64,000 nucleotides of DNA, from positions 1 through 64,000 of the forward strand of contig JAFDYQ010000021.1 of the NCBI GenBank assembly GCA_018267365.1, read 5' to 3'. Position numbers and translations under genes: made by a program. The notes beneath the pieces were generated by a model. That model did no database searches, was not told the DNA's origin, and worked only from the letters and a program-made list of their open reading frames with translations. Source of the DNA: Bacteroidota bacterium. GTDB lineage: Bacteria > Bacteroidota > Bacteroidia > Chitinophagales > LD1. Positions 28,853 to 38,156 of the stretch are shown piece after piece (the stretch's first letter is position 1; each line of letters starts with the position of its first letter).

Positions 28853-31345
28853 CTACTTCCTGATCACCGCCCCCAGCTCCGACTCCAGCTTCTTCATCAG
28901 TTTACCCATCGTCTTATCGATATCTGCATCTGTGAGTGTCTTCTCGGGATCGAGGAAGGTGAAGCTGACGGCGTAGGATTTTTTGCCGGCTTCGATCTTG
29001 TCGCCTTTGTAGACATCGAAGAGGGATACCTCGCGGAGGAGCTTGCGACCCTCGGCACGGGCTATGTGCTCTATCTGCTCGAAGCGGAGATCGGCACTGA
29101 CCAGCATGGCCAGGTCGCGATGCACGGCAGGGAACTTAGGCAGATGCCTGTACTGTATATGGACGTGCTGCGAATGCTGCATCAGTAGGTCCCAATTGAT
29201 ATCTGCGAAAAAGACATCCTGCTTGATGTCAAAGTTTTTCAGGATCGAGCGGTCTATCTGGCCGTAGGTAGCCAATACCTGTCCCTCATGTGAAAGCCTG
29301 CTGGCAAAGGTGAATGGAGAGGCCTCTATCACATTGGCACTATACTCATGCATGCCGAAGCGCGATAGTACGTTTGTCACATATGACTGCAGGTGGTAAA
29401 AGTCGTACTTACGGCCTTTGGTCAGCCAGTTGTCGGAAACATCCTGGCCGCTGAGAAAAAGGACGAGGTGCTGCTGCTGAGAGAAAGCATTTCCATCACG
29501 ATGATAGGTCTTGCCTATCTCGTAGAGGCGGAGGTCACTGCTTTTGCGATTCTGATTGTGCGCTATGACCTCGAGTCCTGTATAGAGCATAGAGGTGCGG
29601 AGGCTATCCAGCTCTGCGGTCTGCGAGTTGAGCAGGAGTATCTGCTGCTGTTTCAGCGCTGCATCCTGTTCAAATGTAGACTGCGTGATAGAGTTGGTAC
29701 TGATCTCGCAGAAACCCATGCCTGTGAGTAGGGCAGCGGCAATGTTATCCAGCTTCACCTGATCTACCTTTGGAGAGAAAGAGAGTGAAGACTGGAGCGT
29801 TTTGGGCATCGGGATATTATTGTATCCGTAGATGCGAAGTATTTCTTCGAGTATATCGGCTTCGCGTTTTACATCTGCCCGGAAGGTGGGCACGAGCAGT
29901 GAGAGGTTATCACCGTCTTCATTCTCTATAGTGATGCCTAGTTTGGTCAGGATGTTTTTGATCGTAGCGACTGGTATGTCCGCGCCGGCCAGTTTATTTA
30001 GGCGCGTGATAGTCGTAGTCACTGTGTAGCCTTTCACCGGAGATGAGTATACATCAATGATGTCGGACACCACGTGGCCGCCACATATCTCGCAGATGAG
30101 AGAGGCAGCGCGCTTCAGCACTTCTACTGTGGCATTGATATCTGTGATCTTCTCAAAGTGCATGGCTGCATCTGTACGCAGGTGGTGACGCGCAGCGGTT
30201 TTGCGCACGCTGATCTGATCAAAGTGAGCAGACTCAAGGAAGATATTGGTAGTCCTGTCAGACACGCCGCTATCCAGTCCGCCAAATACACCAGCTATAC
30301 AAACCGGTCCTGCAGCATCGCAGATCATCAGGTCATCGGCAGAGAGCTTACGATCTGTGCCGTCGAGTGCCTTGAATGTAGTGCCCTCGGCGAGTTTCTT
30401 GACAATGATCTTGCCGCCTTTTAATTTGTCAGCATCGAATGCATGCAATGGCTGGCCGTATTCATGTAGTACATAGTTGGTGATGTCTACTACATTATTG
30501 ATAGGGCGGAGGCCGATGGTGAGGAGCTTGTTTTTCAGCCAGTCTGGTGAGTCGGCGACTTTGATTCCAGCTATATTCACACCGCTGTAGCGGGGGCAGG
30601 CAGCGGTATCTTCTATCAGCACTTCTTTCACGCCGGTACCGCGGTCCAGCTTCACGCACGGGATGGGCGCACACAGGTCCAGCTGATTGGCCGAGGAGAG
30701 GCTGGTGATCTTCGCGTTTTCGAGATTGGTTTTAGGTTTCTGTACAGTCGCATCTATTTTGTATACGGTACTGAGTGCAGCGGCCAGATCGCGCGCCACA
30801 CCTATATGAGAGTATGCGTCAGAACGGTTGGGTGTGAGGCCTATCTCAAATACATGGTCTGTTTCTACCTTGAAATATTCGGCAGCGGGAGTACCTGCCT
30901 TAGTAGCAGGGTCCAGCTCCATGATGCCCGCATGAGACGCGCCAAGGCCGAGCTCATCATCTGCGCAAATCATGCCATACGACTCCACACCGCGTATCTT
31001 GGCCTTCTTGATCTGCAACTTTTCGCCGGAGGCGGGATATAAAGTCGTACCCACGAGTGCTACAGGTGACTTGAGCCCTACACGCGCATTGGGCGCGCCG
31101 CATACTATCTGGAGCAGTTCACCTGTGCCTACGTCTACTTTGGTTACGTTGAGTTTGTCTGCATCCGGGTGCTTCTCACAGGCTACGATCTCGCCTATCA
31201 CCACGCCCTGCAGGCCGCCGGATACCGACTCCCACATCTCTACACTCTCTACCTCCAGGCCGGTATTGGTGAGTATCTCTGCTACATCAGAGGGTACGAG
31301 ATTAAGGTCCAGATAGGACTTGAGCCAATTATAGGAAATTTTCAT
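28853..31345 (-). CDS. pheT: Phenylalanine-tRNA ligase beta subunit
   Basis: 830 residues with the full domain set: tRNA-binding OB-fold (about 40-150, HPDADKLNVTKVDVG), B3/B4 editing domain (about 210-400), B5 (about 410-480), the catalytic-like core, and the C-terminal FDX-ACB anticodon-binding domain (HLPKFPAVHRDLAMLV to the end). It forms an alpha2-beta2 enzyme with PheS, which is not in the window. A strong promoter lies just upstream. Confidence 0.97.
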   Translation of the reverse strand: MKISYNWLKSYLDLNLVPSDVAEILTNTGLEVESVEMWESVSGGLQGVVIGEIVACEKHPDADKLNVTKVDVGTGELLQIVCGAPNARVGLKSPVALVGTTLYPASGEKLQIKKAKIRGVESYGMICADDELGLGASHAGIMELDPATKAGTPAAEYFKVETDHVFEIGLTPNRSDAYSHIGVARDLAAALSTVYKIDATVQKPKTNLENAKITSLSSANQLDLCAPIPCVKLDRGTGVKEVLIEDTAACPRYSGVNIAGIKVADSPDWLKNKLLTIGLRPINNVVDITNYVLHEYGQPLHAFDADKLKGGKIIVKKLAEGTTFKALDGTDRKLSADDLMICDAAGPVCIAGVFGGLDSGVSDRTTNIFLESAHFDQISVRKTAARHHLRTDAAMHFEKITDINATVEVLKRAASLICEICGGHVVSDIIDVYSSPVKGYTVTTTITRLNKLAGADIPVATIKNILTKLGITIENEDGDNLSLLVPTFRADVKREADILEEILRIYGYNNIPMPKTLQSSLSFSPKVDQVKLDNIAAALLTGMGFCEISTNSITQSTFEQDAALKQQQILLLNSQTAELDSLRTSMLYTGLEVIAHNQNRKSSDLRLYEIGKTYHRDGNAFSQQQHLVLFLSGQDVSDNWLTKGRKYDFYHLQSYVTNVLSRFGMHEYSANVIEASPFTFASRLSHEGQVLATYGQIDRSILKNFDIKQDVFFADINWDLLMQHSQHVHIQYRHLPKFPAVHRDLAMLVSADLRFEQIEHIARAEGRKLLREVSLFDVYKGDKIEAGKKSYAVSFTFLDPEKTLTDADIDKTMGKLMKKLESELGAVIRK

Positions 31346-31372
31346 CTTTGATAAATCTGTTAGTCAGCCGCG

Positions 31373-31403
31373 CAAAACTACAATACGCGCTGTAAGTATC
31401 AAA
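31373..31403 (-). promoter_or_regulatory. Full Bacteroidota promoter of pheT
   Basis: On the minus strand: TTTG (31403-31400), 19 nt, TAGTTTTG (31380-31373). Both boxes and spacing match the Bacteroidota consensus. The start codon is 28 bp downstream of the -7 box. Confidence 0.75.
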
Positions 31404-31424
31404 TGATCAGAAACATTATGACGG

Positions 31425-32315
31425 TCATTGTAACTTTACATCTTTTACCTGTAGTATCTCATCGCTGCCAGCAAAGCGATGAACAAATGCTATGAGCCGC
31501 ATATGCTCGGGACGCCATGCTGCATCGACTGTATAGGTGTATGCTTTTTTGACCACGGTACCCGCTGTAAGGGTGGTATTGATCCGATCTCCCAGCGCAT
31601 TAGTCACAGCCACTCGCATGATATCATTATGCACATAGTTTGTATCATCAGAGTTGTCTGCCTGCAGCTGGCTGGTCACTATACTATCCTCTATGAGGTA
31701 GATGGTCAGCTTATCACTATCGGGCTGTGCCGTGGTATAATGCAGCTCTGTCAGTATTACGCCAGATCTGGCAGACGCGTCATATGTACTAGTCAGCGTC
31801 ATATTAACGGGAGTAGTTTTAGCGAGCTGAGTAGAGGTGTATCCGTTAAAATTTCCTGCAATATCAAAGATCGAATTGAGAAAAGTGGCGCTATGCACGA
31901 CACGATCTACGGCACCTACCGGCCGAGCACCAGGCTCGCCATAATGGGCCACGATAGTCTGGGCGTCTGCACTTCCCAGATTCTGACGAGCACCCGGAGG
32001 TAGCTCGTCCTGAGAAGCAGGCTCCGCCGTACTATGCATAGCAATGCCAAAGACCCGGCCAGGGTTGGCAGCTATCACATTATCCAGGGTCACGTGTGCC
32101 GCAGGGCAGTTGATACACGACACGCCGGTGAAAAGCTCGATCAAGACATTCTTATTCTCGGCCGCTTGCAGTGTACTCTCTACATAGGTCGTATCGATCA
32201 GTACATTATGCTTGCCATTAGTCAGGTCTATACTAGGTCCCACCTCTTTGCAGCCGTTGGCCAGCAGGGCGATGATAGCAAGAGTAGGGAAACCTATTTT
32301 TTGAAGAAATCTCAT
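31425..32315 (-). CDS. Omp28-related lipoprotein with thioredoxin-like CxxC
   Basis: 296 residues. A lipoprotein signal with C22 in LANGC is followed by an Omp28 domain: LIELFTGVSCINCPAAH (C67 and C70), then VFGIAMHS. A C-terminal beta-rich region (THRFAGSDEILQVKDVKL-like end) completes it. Omp28 proteins are surface lipoproteins of Bacteroidota with a thioredoxin-like fold. It starts 9 bp after the DUF6029 gene, and a TlpA-like gene is divergent upstream, a common association. Confidence 0.88.
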   Translation of the reverse strand: MRFLQKIGFPTLAIIALLANGCKEVGPSIDLTNGKHNVLIDTTYVESTLQAAENKNVLIELFTGVSCINCPAAHVTLDNVIAANPGRVFGIAMHSTAEPASQDELPPGARQNLGSADAQTIVAHYGEPGARPVGAVDRVVHSATFLNSIFDIAGNFNGYTSTQLAKTTPVNMTLTSTYDASARSGVILTELHYTTAQPDSDKLTIYLIEDSIVTSQLQADNSDDTNYVHNDIMRVAVTNALGDRINTTLTAGTVVKKAYTYTVDAAWRPEHMRLIAFVHRFAGSDEILQVKDVKLQ

Positions 32316-32324
32316 GATACCCTT

Positions 32325-34028
32325 TTAGAAAGTCGAAGTTACTGAAAATCTCACACCGCTGAAAGCTGGCTCATAGCGGCAGACACCACCGGTACAGACT
32401 ATACCGGCCACCTGCTTCACATAGTTTAGGCTAAAGCGATGAGGCCCATGGGTATAGGCTATAAATGCAGAGTAAAAATGGTGTGGCTGCTGGTAGACTG
32501 CTACTATGTTGTGAGGGTTCGGTTTGAAATTCCACATATCCGATACGGCCACTGAGAAAGATGGTGCAATATTAAATTCGAAGAGGCCATACATCCACTG
32601 CCCATAGTCATTGGGCACATATTGATATTGCAACTCTATACGGTAAGACATTTTACGATTGAAGCGATGGCTCACCTCTACGAAGGGGGTATAGCTGCTG
32701 ACCTTATACTCGCCGGGATAGATACCTCCATCACTTTGATACATCACCCGGTTGTAAAACAGGTATTGAAATCCAAACTCCAGCTCGATATTGGTTTTGG
32801 GTTTGAAGCGGCACTCCAGATTGGCCTCACCAAAGAAGGTTTTATGATCCCTATAGCTCGTATCCAGCACACCGCCCCCCTTGTCTGTGACCACCGGCTC
32901 ACGTATCAGCGCCGGTTTGAAAATGAAATCGCGGACGTAAGAGCCATTGAATACGAAAGTCCATTTTTTAATAGGTTTCCAGGTGATCTCAGTACCAAAT
33001 GCCAGCTCATGCTGCTCCAGAGAGGAGGCGAAGTAACGGGATGGCAGGCGCAGGGAATTTTGACGCGGCACTGGCGGCTCAAAGTTCATAAGCCCCTGAA
33101 AGACCTTTTCATTGGGCGAGGTACGCATGGTGAAATTCTCGACCCGCTTAAAAAGAAAAGTAGCGCCGATACCCTTTTTGGAAATATTAAGGCTGGAGTA
33201 GATAGCGTTACCAGCTTTATTCTGGAGCTGACTCTGGCCATATTGATTGAGGTAGTAGTTGCCCTCTTTGGTTTTGTAGCTGCCCTCTATATACCAGGAG
33301 ACCGGGCCTGCAGTGATCGTATTGTATGCCGTGAATGCATAGACATTGTACTTAGGCACAAATCGGTCTGCACTATCCATACTTTCTATTGCGCTTACCA
33401 GCTTGCCTATAGAACCCTGATCCATGGAGCGATTGACCATGCCTATGCCGGGAGCGATGGTCACATTGCCCTTTGTAAAGTTGCCTTCTGCGTTGAATCC
33501 AGTAATGATAGGATTGTAGATAGTAAAAAGGTTCTTCTGCACCCCCGCGAATCCTTTGACGTGCAGCATACCCTTGTAGTCATATTCCGCACGGCCGCCT
33601 ATGAGCGCATTGTCGATACCTAGTGTCCTCTCCTCATAGGTACGGTATATCATGCCGCAGCCTATCTGATCATACAGATAGCCTCCGGTGAGTGTCACGT
33701 CTTTAAATTTCTTTTTGATAAAGAAAGTACCAATGCCTACACCTGTGTAGGGCGTGGTCGGATTGCGCAGGATAGAGTTGAGGTAGGCATCAAAGCGTAC
33801 GCCGGCCTCCAGGTCGTACTTTGTATTGGTATAGTTCAGGTTAAACCAGATGTCACTGCCTACCTTATAGTTGTCATAGTGAGGGAGGTTAGCCGCACCG
33901 ATGGCAGAATCTCTGATATAGAAATTTGTGTTTGACTGAAAGGAACCGGATATAAAGCCATGATCCTGACCGTGTAGCAACGGTGCAGAGAGCAAAGCCA
34001 CAAAAATTGTGAATAGAATTTTGTGCAT
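32325..34028 (-). CDS. DUF6029 family outer-membrane beta-barrel protein
   Basis: 567 residues with a signal peptide (1-20, ending LLHGQ). The rest alternates aromatic/hydrophobic strands (GYLYDQIGCGMIYRTYEERTLG, WYIEGSYKTKEG) and ends in Phe (FSVTSTF), as barrels do. The DUF6029 assignment rests on the N-terminal GSFQSNTNFY and the DQIGCGMIYR motif. Likely an outer-membrane partner of the Omp28 lipoprotein; transport or redox function is not known. Confidence 0.82.
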   Translation of the reverse strand: MHKILFTIFVALLSAPLLHGQDHGFISGSFQSNTNFYIRDSAIGAANLPHYDNYKVGSDIWFNLNYTNTKYDLEAGVRFDAYLNSILRNPTTPYTGVGIGTFFIKKKFKDVTLTGGYLYDQIGCGMIYRTYEERTLGIDNALIGGRAEYDYKGMLHVKGFAGVQKNLFTIYNPIITGFNAEGNFTKGNVTIAPGIGMVNRSMDQGSIGKLVSAIESMDSADRFVPKYNVYAFTAYNTITAGPVSWYIEGSYKTKEGNYYLNQYGQSQLQNKAGNAIYSSLNISKKGIGATFLFKRVENFTMRTSPNEKVFQGLMNFEPPVPRQNSLRLPSRYFASSLEQHELAFGTEITWKPIKKWTFVFNGSYVRDFIFKPALIREPVVTDKGGGVLDTSYRDHKTFFGEANLECRFKPKTNIELEFGFQYLFYNRVMYQSDGGIYPGEYKVSSYTPFVEVSHRFNRKMSYRIELQYQYVPNDYGQWMYGLFEFNIAPSFSVAVSDMWNFKPNPHNIVAVYQQPHHFYSAFIAYTHGPHRFSLNYVKQVAGIVCTGGVCRYEPAFSGVRFSVTSTF

Positions 34029-34131
34029 GCGACTGATAATAGTCTATATTAGTAAAGCATTAAGCGTGTAAATATTGATAAAAAAACACGATTGGCACAA
34101 AACTTGGCTATCTCACCACAAAATCAATAAA

Positions 34132-34665
34132 ATGAAGAATATCATCGCACTGGCTGTACTGGTGTCTGGAATCTGTGCATCTGGCTATGCGCAGGGGAAA
34201 TCAGGTATGGAAAAGATCCTGGGCGAGCGTACTCTGCCTAATGTAACGCTGACCGATGTAAGCGGCAAAAAGGTAAACGTGCAGGACTATGGCAAGACGG
34301 GAAAGGTGACTGTCCTGGATTTCTGGGCTACCTGGTGCATACCCTGCAAGAAAGAACTAAACAATATCAGTGAGGTGTACGAAGACTGGCAGAAGAAATA
34401 CAATGTAAATATCGTAGCAGTCTCTATAGATGACAGCCGCAGCGCGCCAAAGGTAAAGCCATATGTAGATGGCCAGCGCTGGACATATGACGTGCTGCTG
34501 GATGTAAATCAGGACCTGAAGCGCCAGCTCAATATCCAGACGGTACCATTCACACTGGTACTGGATCAGAATGGCAAGATCATCTATGAGCACAGCGGCT
34601 ACACAGAGGGTGATGAAAACATACTGGAGGATGCGATAGCCGGTCTGGCTACAGCCAAGAAGTAA
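34132..34665 (+). CDS. TlpA-like thioredoxin family protein
   Basis: 177 residues from the ATG at 34132, which gives a good signal peptide (MKNIIALAVL...GYAQ). An earlier in-frame TTG (34075) adds a charged stretch that spoils it. The thioredoxin fold has WCIPC (C69 and C72), the TlpA hallmark FWATWC and the cis-Pro in TVPFTLV. It is a periplasmic thiol-disulfide oxidoreductase that may serve the divergent DUF6029/Omp28 pair. Confidence 0.9.
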   Translation: MKNIIALAVLVSGICASGYAQGKSGMEKILGERTLPNVTLTDVSGKKVNVQDYGKTGKVTVLDFWATWCIPCKKELNNISEVYEDWQKKYNVNIVAVSIDDSRSAPKVKPYVDGQRWTYDVLLDVNQDLKRQLNIQTVPFTLVLDQNGKIIYEHSGYTEGDENILEDAIAGLATAKK

Positions 34666-34713
34666 CGAGTCCCATCCAAACCTTCCCCGAAGGGGAATGC
34701 TTAAATACAGACG

Positions 34714-34750
34714 AAGCCTGATGGTATATACTATCAGGCTTTGTTATTTT
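34714..34750 (+). terminator. Terminator of the TlpA-like gene
   Basis: AAGCCTGAT (34714-34722) pairs perfectly with ATCAGGCTT (34733-34741), followed by TGTTATTTT. A smaller hairpin TTCCCC/GGGGAA precedes it (34683-34697). Confidence 0.8.
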
Positions 34751-34758
34751 GGAGAGGG

Positions 34759-34788
34759 TTTATAATCAACGGTACTTTTATACTTTTG
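34759..34788 (+). promoter_or_regulatory. Promoter of fabI
   Basis: TTTA (34759-34762), 18 nt, then a perfect TACTTTTG (34781-34788). The leader of about 20 nt ends at the ATG at 34813 and rules out the earlier in-frame start at 34741, which lies in the previous gene's terminator. Confidence 0.65.
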
Positions 34789-34812
34789 ACGCTGTATCAA
34801 AGAAGCAAGGAC

Positions 34813-35631
34813 ATGGCAAATAATCTACTGGCAGGCAAAAGAGGAATCATATTTGGTGCGCTCGATGCCAACTCTATAGCATGGAAGACAGCGCTCAAAG
34901 CACACGAGCAGGGTGCGAAATTTGTGCTGACCAATGCACCTGTGGCACTCCGCATGGGAGAGATAAATAAACTGGCCGAACAGTGTGGTACGATAGTGAT
35001 ACCAGCCGATGCTACCGTGGTAGAAGACCTGGACAAACTGGTAGCACAGGCCGTGGAGCACCTAGGTGGCAAGCTTGATTTTGTGCTACATTCTATAGGC
35101 ATGTCTCCCAATGTGCGCAAAGGCAAAACCTATACTGACCTGAACTATGAGTGGTTTCAAAAGACACTGGATATATCTGCGCTATCGCTCCACAAAGTAC
35201 TACAATCATGCATGAAGCAGGAGGCGATCAATGAGTGGGGTAGTGTGGTGGCACTGACCTATATAGCCGGTCAGAGGGCCTTCCCGGGGTATGGTGATAT
35301 GGCAGATGCCAAGGCCACGCTGGAGTCCATAGTACGCTCTTTTGGCTATTATTATGGCAATGCTAAAAAGGTACGCATCAACTCTATTTCTCAATCGCCG
35401 ACCATGACCACTGCCGGCTCGGGTATCAAGGGGTTTGATTCTTTCTTCGGCTTTGCTGATAAAATGTCGCCTCTGGGCAATGCCAGCGCTGATGCCTGTG
35501 CAGACTATACTATCACGCTTTTCTCCGACCTCACGAAATATGTGACTATGCAGAATCTCTACCATGACGGAGGCTTTAGCAATATGGGAGTGAGCGAAGT
35601 GATGATGAATACATTTGCGGAGAGCAAATAA
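34813..35631 (+). CDS. fabI: Enoyl-ACP reductase (NADH)
   Basis: 272 residues, the usual FabI size. Short-chain dehydrogenase fold with the FabI form of the nucleotide loop (GIIFGALDANSIAWKTA), the IGMSPN segment after strand 4, and the catalytic Tyr/Lys spacing in YGDMADAKATLES. It performs the last reduction of each fatty-acid elongation cycle and is the triclosan/isoniazid-type target. Monocistronic. Confidence 0.95.
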   Translation: MANNLLAGKRGIIFGALDANSIAWKTALKAHEQGAKFVLTNAPVALRMGEINKLAEQCGTIVIPADATVVEDLDKLVAQAVEHLGGKLDFVLHSIGMSPNVRKGKTYTDLNYEWFQKTLDISALSLHKVLQSCMKQEAINEWGSVVALTYIAGQRAFPGYGDMADAKATLESIVRSFGYYYGNAKKVRINSISQSPTMTTAGSGIKGFDSFFGFADKMSPLGNASADACADYTITLFSDLTKYVTMQNLYHDGGFSNMGVSEVMMNTFAESK

Positions 35632-35720
35632 AAACTGCCATTCTGTTTTGTAAACCGCCAAGGGCGCGGAGAGCGCAAAGGTCTTTTGCATTCTCCACTC
35701 TCTTTAGGTTTTGGCTGTGA

Positions 35721-36086
35721 CTAGTAGAAAAATGTTTCAGAGATGATCTTACCATCTTTCACACCAAAGACTGCTATCTCATCTGCCTTGAGCCGCTGTC
35801 CGTTTTTGAAAGTTAGCTCGCGGCCCATCGCTACGCTGAAGTAATTTGCATTGACTATCGGTTCTGAGCAGTAGAAGCTATGCACTTCGGCTATAGTAGC
35901 TTGTCTTGCTTTTGATTTGGCCTGTACAGCTTCCAGTCCTTCAGTCAAGGTGGGTATGCCCATAGCCAAAGCATGCTCCGGCTCCCGGCACACCACATCC
36001 TGGTGGTACATCGTATTTTGTATTTCTGCTGCCTTGCCCTGTCTGAATAGGGAAACATATTTGTCTGCTATTGCTTGTGCATCCAT
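35721..36086 (-). CDS. NTF2-like / SnoaL-like family protein
   Basis: A 121-residue single-domain protein of the NTF2-like cone fold: AIADKYVSLFRQGKAAEIQNTMYHQDVVCREPE near the start and ADEIAVFGVKDGKIISETFFY at the end. Such proteins act as small isomerases, dimer modules or unknown binders. It is divergent from the AraC regulator (105-bp gap), so the regulator may control it. Confidence 0.8.
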   Translation of the reverse strand: MDAQAIADKYVSLFRQGKAAEIQNTMYHQDVVCREPEHALAMGIPTLTEGLEAVQAKSKARQATIAEVHSFYCSEPIVNANYFSVAMGRELTFKNGQRLKADEIAVFGVKDGKIISETFFY

Positions 36087-36191
36087 ATTGGAATTTTTGT
36101 GATTATTAGATCATTTGCAACAGCAAAAGTAGAGATAGATGGTTTACTTTCATTGTCAGATAGTGCATATAAACTGCTCAAACGTACAATC

Positions 36192-37109
36192 ATGGATGTA
36201 CTCAGCAATATTCTGGAGACTATAAAGCTGCATGGTATAGTCTACCGCAAAATGATCCTCATGTCGCCCTGGGCGGTAGATACACCTACAGGCCCGTATG
36301 TACAATTTTGGAGGCTCATAAAAGGTGAGTGTGTGATAAGTATAGACGGCCAGCAGCCTATAGACATGCAGGTGGGCGATCTGGTCATGATGCCGCTGAG
36401 CGCACCATACCGTATATCCTGCCGGCAGCCGGGCAGAGTAGCGCATATGTCAGACTATATCCGATCCCGACAAAACGGGTCGCCGCTGTTTTCAGAAGGC
36501 GAAGAAGAAACAGTACTACTGGGCGGGCACTTCGAGTTTGAGCATAAGCCCGTGCATCCACTGATCGGAGGATTGCCGCCATACATTCATATTTCCGGTT
36601 TCTCGGGGCGGGAGCATATATGGCTGCAGCAGACTGCCGATCTGATCTTTAGTGAGCTGAATAGCGATAAGCAAGGCTCAAAAATACTGGTAGCCAGACT
36701 GGCCGAGGCGCTCTTTATACATACGATTCGTGCTTATATAGTACAGAATGCACAGGCTACAGGTTTCCTGGCTGCTCTCTCTGATGAGCGTATCAATACA
36801 GCACTGAAGCAGATGCAAGATAATCCTGAGCGGGAATGGACACTGGAACTTCTCTCCAAAACGGCAGGAATGTCACGCACTCTGTTCTTTAACAGGTTTA
36901 AGGAAACTGTAGGAGAGACTCCGGCAGAATATCTCACTAACCGTCGTATAGATAGGGCTAAACGCCTGCTGGTATCTACCGGTGACAGCATCAGAGATAT
37001 AGCTCAAAGTGTAGGCTATCAATCAGAGGCCGCATTCAGCAGGCTGTTTAAATCAAGAGTGCAGGAGACACCTGCCAGGTACCGCAGAGTAAGACTACAG
37101 GTAGTATAA
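36192..37109 (+). CDS. AraC family regulator with cupin sensor
   Basis: 305 residues from the ATG at 36192. The N-terminal cupin (Cupin_6 type) has FWRLIKGECVISIDGQ and GDLVMMPLSAPYR. The C-terminal double helix-turn-helix spans about 200-300, with WTLELLSKTAGMSRTLFFNRFK and SIRDIAQSVGYQSEAAFSRLFK. This subclass often activates stress or dehydrogenase genes. It is divergent from the NTF2-like gene. A longer in-frame extension (to 36075) overlaps that gene and looks non-coding. Confidence 0.9.
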   Translation: MDVLSNILETIKLHGIVYRKMILMSPWAVDTPTGPYVQFWRLIKGECVISIDGQQPIDMQVGDLVMMPLSAPYRISCRQPGRVAHMSDYIRSRQNGSPLFSEGEEETVLLGGHFEFEHKPVHPLIGGLPPYIHISGFSGREHIWLQQTADLIFSELNSDKQGSKILVARLAEALFIHTIRAYIVQNAQATGFLAALSDERINTALKQMQDNPEREWTLELLSKTAGMSRTLFFNRFKETVGETPAEYLTNRRIDRAKRLLVSTGDSIRDIAQSVGYQSEAAFSRLFKSRVQETPARYRRVRLQVV

Positions 37110-37111
37110 AC

Positions 37112-37645
37112 CTATTGTTTCTGTACTATACCATCCTGATCCCTGATAACGGAAACCGGCGGATACATACGGATGATCCCATCGGGAGTGATGGTTTTGA
37201 TACGATACATGGTAGCCATTTTGGTAGACACCGGATACTTATCTATAAGCTCCACATAGTTATTGCTGTACTTGGCTCTCTCTACAATGATCAGTTTGCA
37301 CTGTGAGAAGTTTGTGCCCAGCTCGTCGCTGCGCTCTATCAGTACCTGATCGTATTGCTCGATATCATCTATGAGGATATACAGTTTGACTACCTCCTGG
37401 TCACGAACAGCCTCTAACGTGGCACCCACATTTATAGCCTTAAATTTATGAGGGAGGGTCTTATTGAGCTGCTCCAGATACTGTGGCGAAAAGTTCTGGG
37501 CACGCATGCTACCATATACTGATAGCACCAAGAGTAGAAACAAAGTATTTTTAAGAAAGGCCAAGCCACACTTATTTAAAACAAAACTGAAAGATTTTTT
37601 TGGAAAGTCAGTAGTGGAGATTTGCAAGTAATATGCCAAAGACAC
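37112..37645 (-). CDS. Hypothetical exported protein
   Basis: Up to 177 residues, but the first 27 from the GTG look non-coding. A TTG at 37564 gives a good signal peptide (AFLKNTLFLLLVLSVYGSMRAQ), making 150 residues, and I prefer it. The mature part alternates strands and helices (KLYILIDDIEQYDQVLIERSDELG, CKLIIVERAKYSNNY). I recognise no family. Its 3' end nearly touches the convergent AraC gene. Confidence 0.6.
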   Translation of the reverse strand: MSLAYYLQISTTDFPKKSFSFVLNKCGLAFLKNTLFLLLVLSVYGSMRAQNFSPQYLEQLNKTLPHKFKAINVGATLEAVRDQEVVKLYILIDDIEQYDQVLIERSDELGTNFSQCKLIIVERAKYSNNYVELIDKYPVSTKMATMYRIKTITPDGIIRMYPPVSVIRDQDGIVQKQ

Positions 37646-37721
37646 ACCGGATGCTTTATATCAGACCGCTATTTGCTTTAAACCCTTATGATTTATATAT
37701 ATTGCAATACATGCGGAAAGG

Positions 37722-38156
37722 ATGCTAAAAAAGGTAACACAATCACTTTCGTTAGGGATATGCTATGTCATACTGAGCCTATGTATAGGCGAGTGCCATC
37801 CTTTTAGCCGTGTGTCTATGTATGACAGCTTTCCGCAAGATGCTTACACCTTCTATATCTCTGATGGCCAAAATGCTGTACTGCCACTGACCCGATACAG
37901 CCGTATGACTACTGACGGGGTCACACACTTTTTCAACGCCTGGCGTGAGTATAGGAAAGTGAGCGCCGATACCCTCATGAAGAATGAAAGCCTGTATGCA
38001 GAGGCAGGCCAGGCAATAGCAAGGGAGATCAGGAAACATCAATATGCAAGCCACCCGCTCGGCGATTTTAGAGTACACGAGATATTCTTTTTCGCACAAG
38101 GCGATACTATAAAAAATGAGGATAAAGTGATGTATGAATCCAGAGGCGAAGAATAG
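37722..38156 (+). CDS. Hypothetical protein with N-terminal signal or membrane segment
   Basis: 144 residues: a hydrophobic N-terminal segment (about 8-24) followed by a compact domain (SFPQDAYTFYISDGQNAVLPLTRYSRM, AIAREIRKHQY). I know no family. It overlaps the next membrane-protein gene by 23 bp, so both are made from one transcript and probably work together. Confidence 0.7.
   Translation: MLKKVTQSLSLGICYVILSLCIGECHPFSRVSMYDSFPQDAYTFYISDGQNAVLPLTRYSRMTTDGVTHFFNAWREYRKVSADTLMKNESLYAEAGQAIAREIRKHQYASHPLGDFRVHEIFFFAQGDTIKNEDKVMYESRGEE

Noticed and set aside
32622-33623. A 333-residue plus-strand frame antisense to the DUF6029 gene
   Set aside because: The minus-strand protein has a signal peptide, barrel strands and a Phe terminus; the antisense translation has no recognisable domain.
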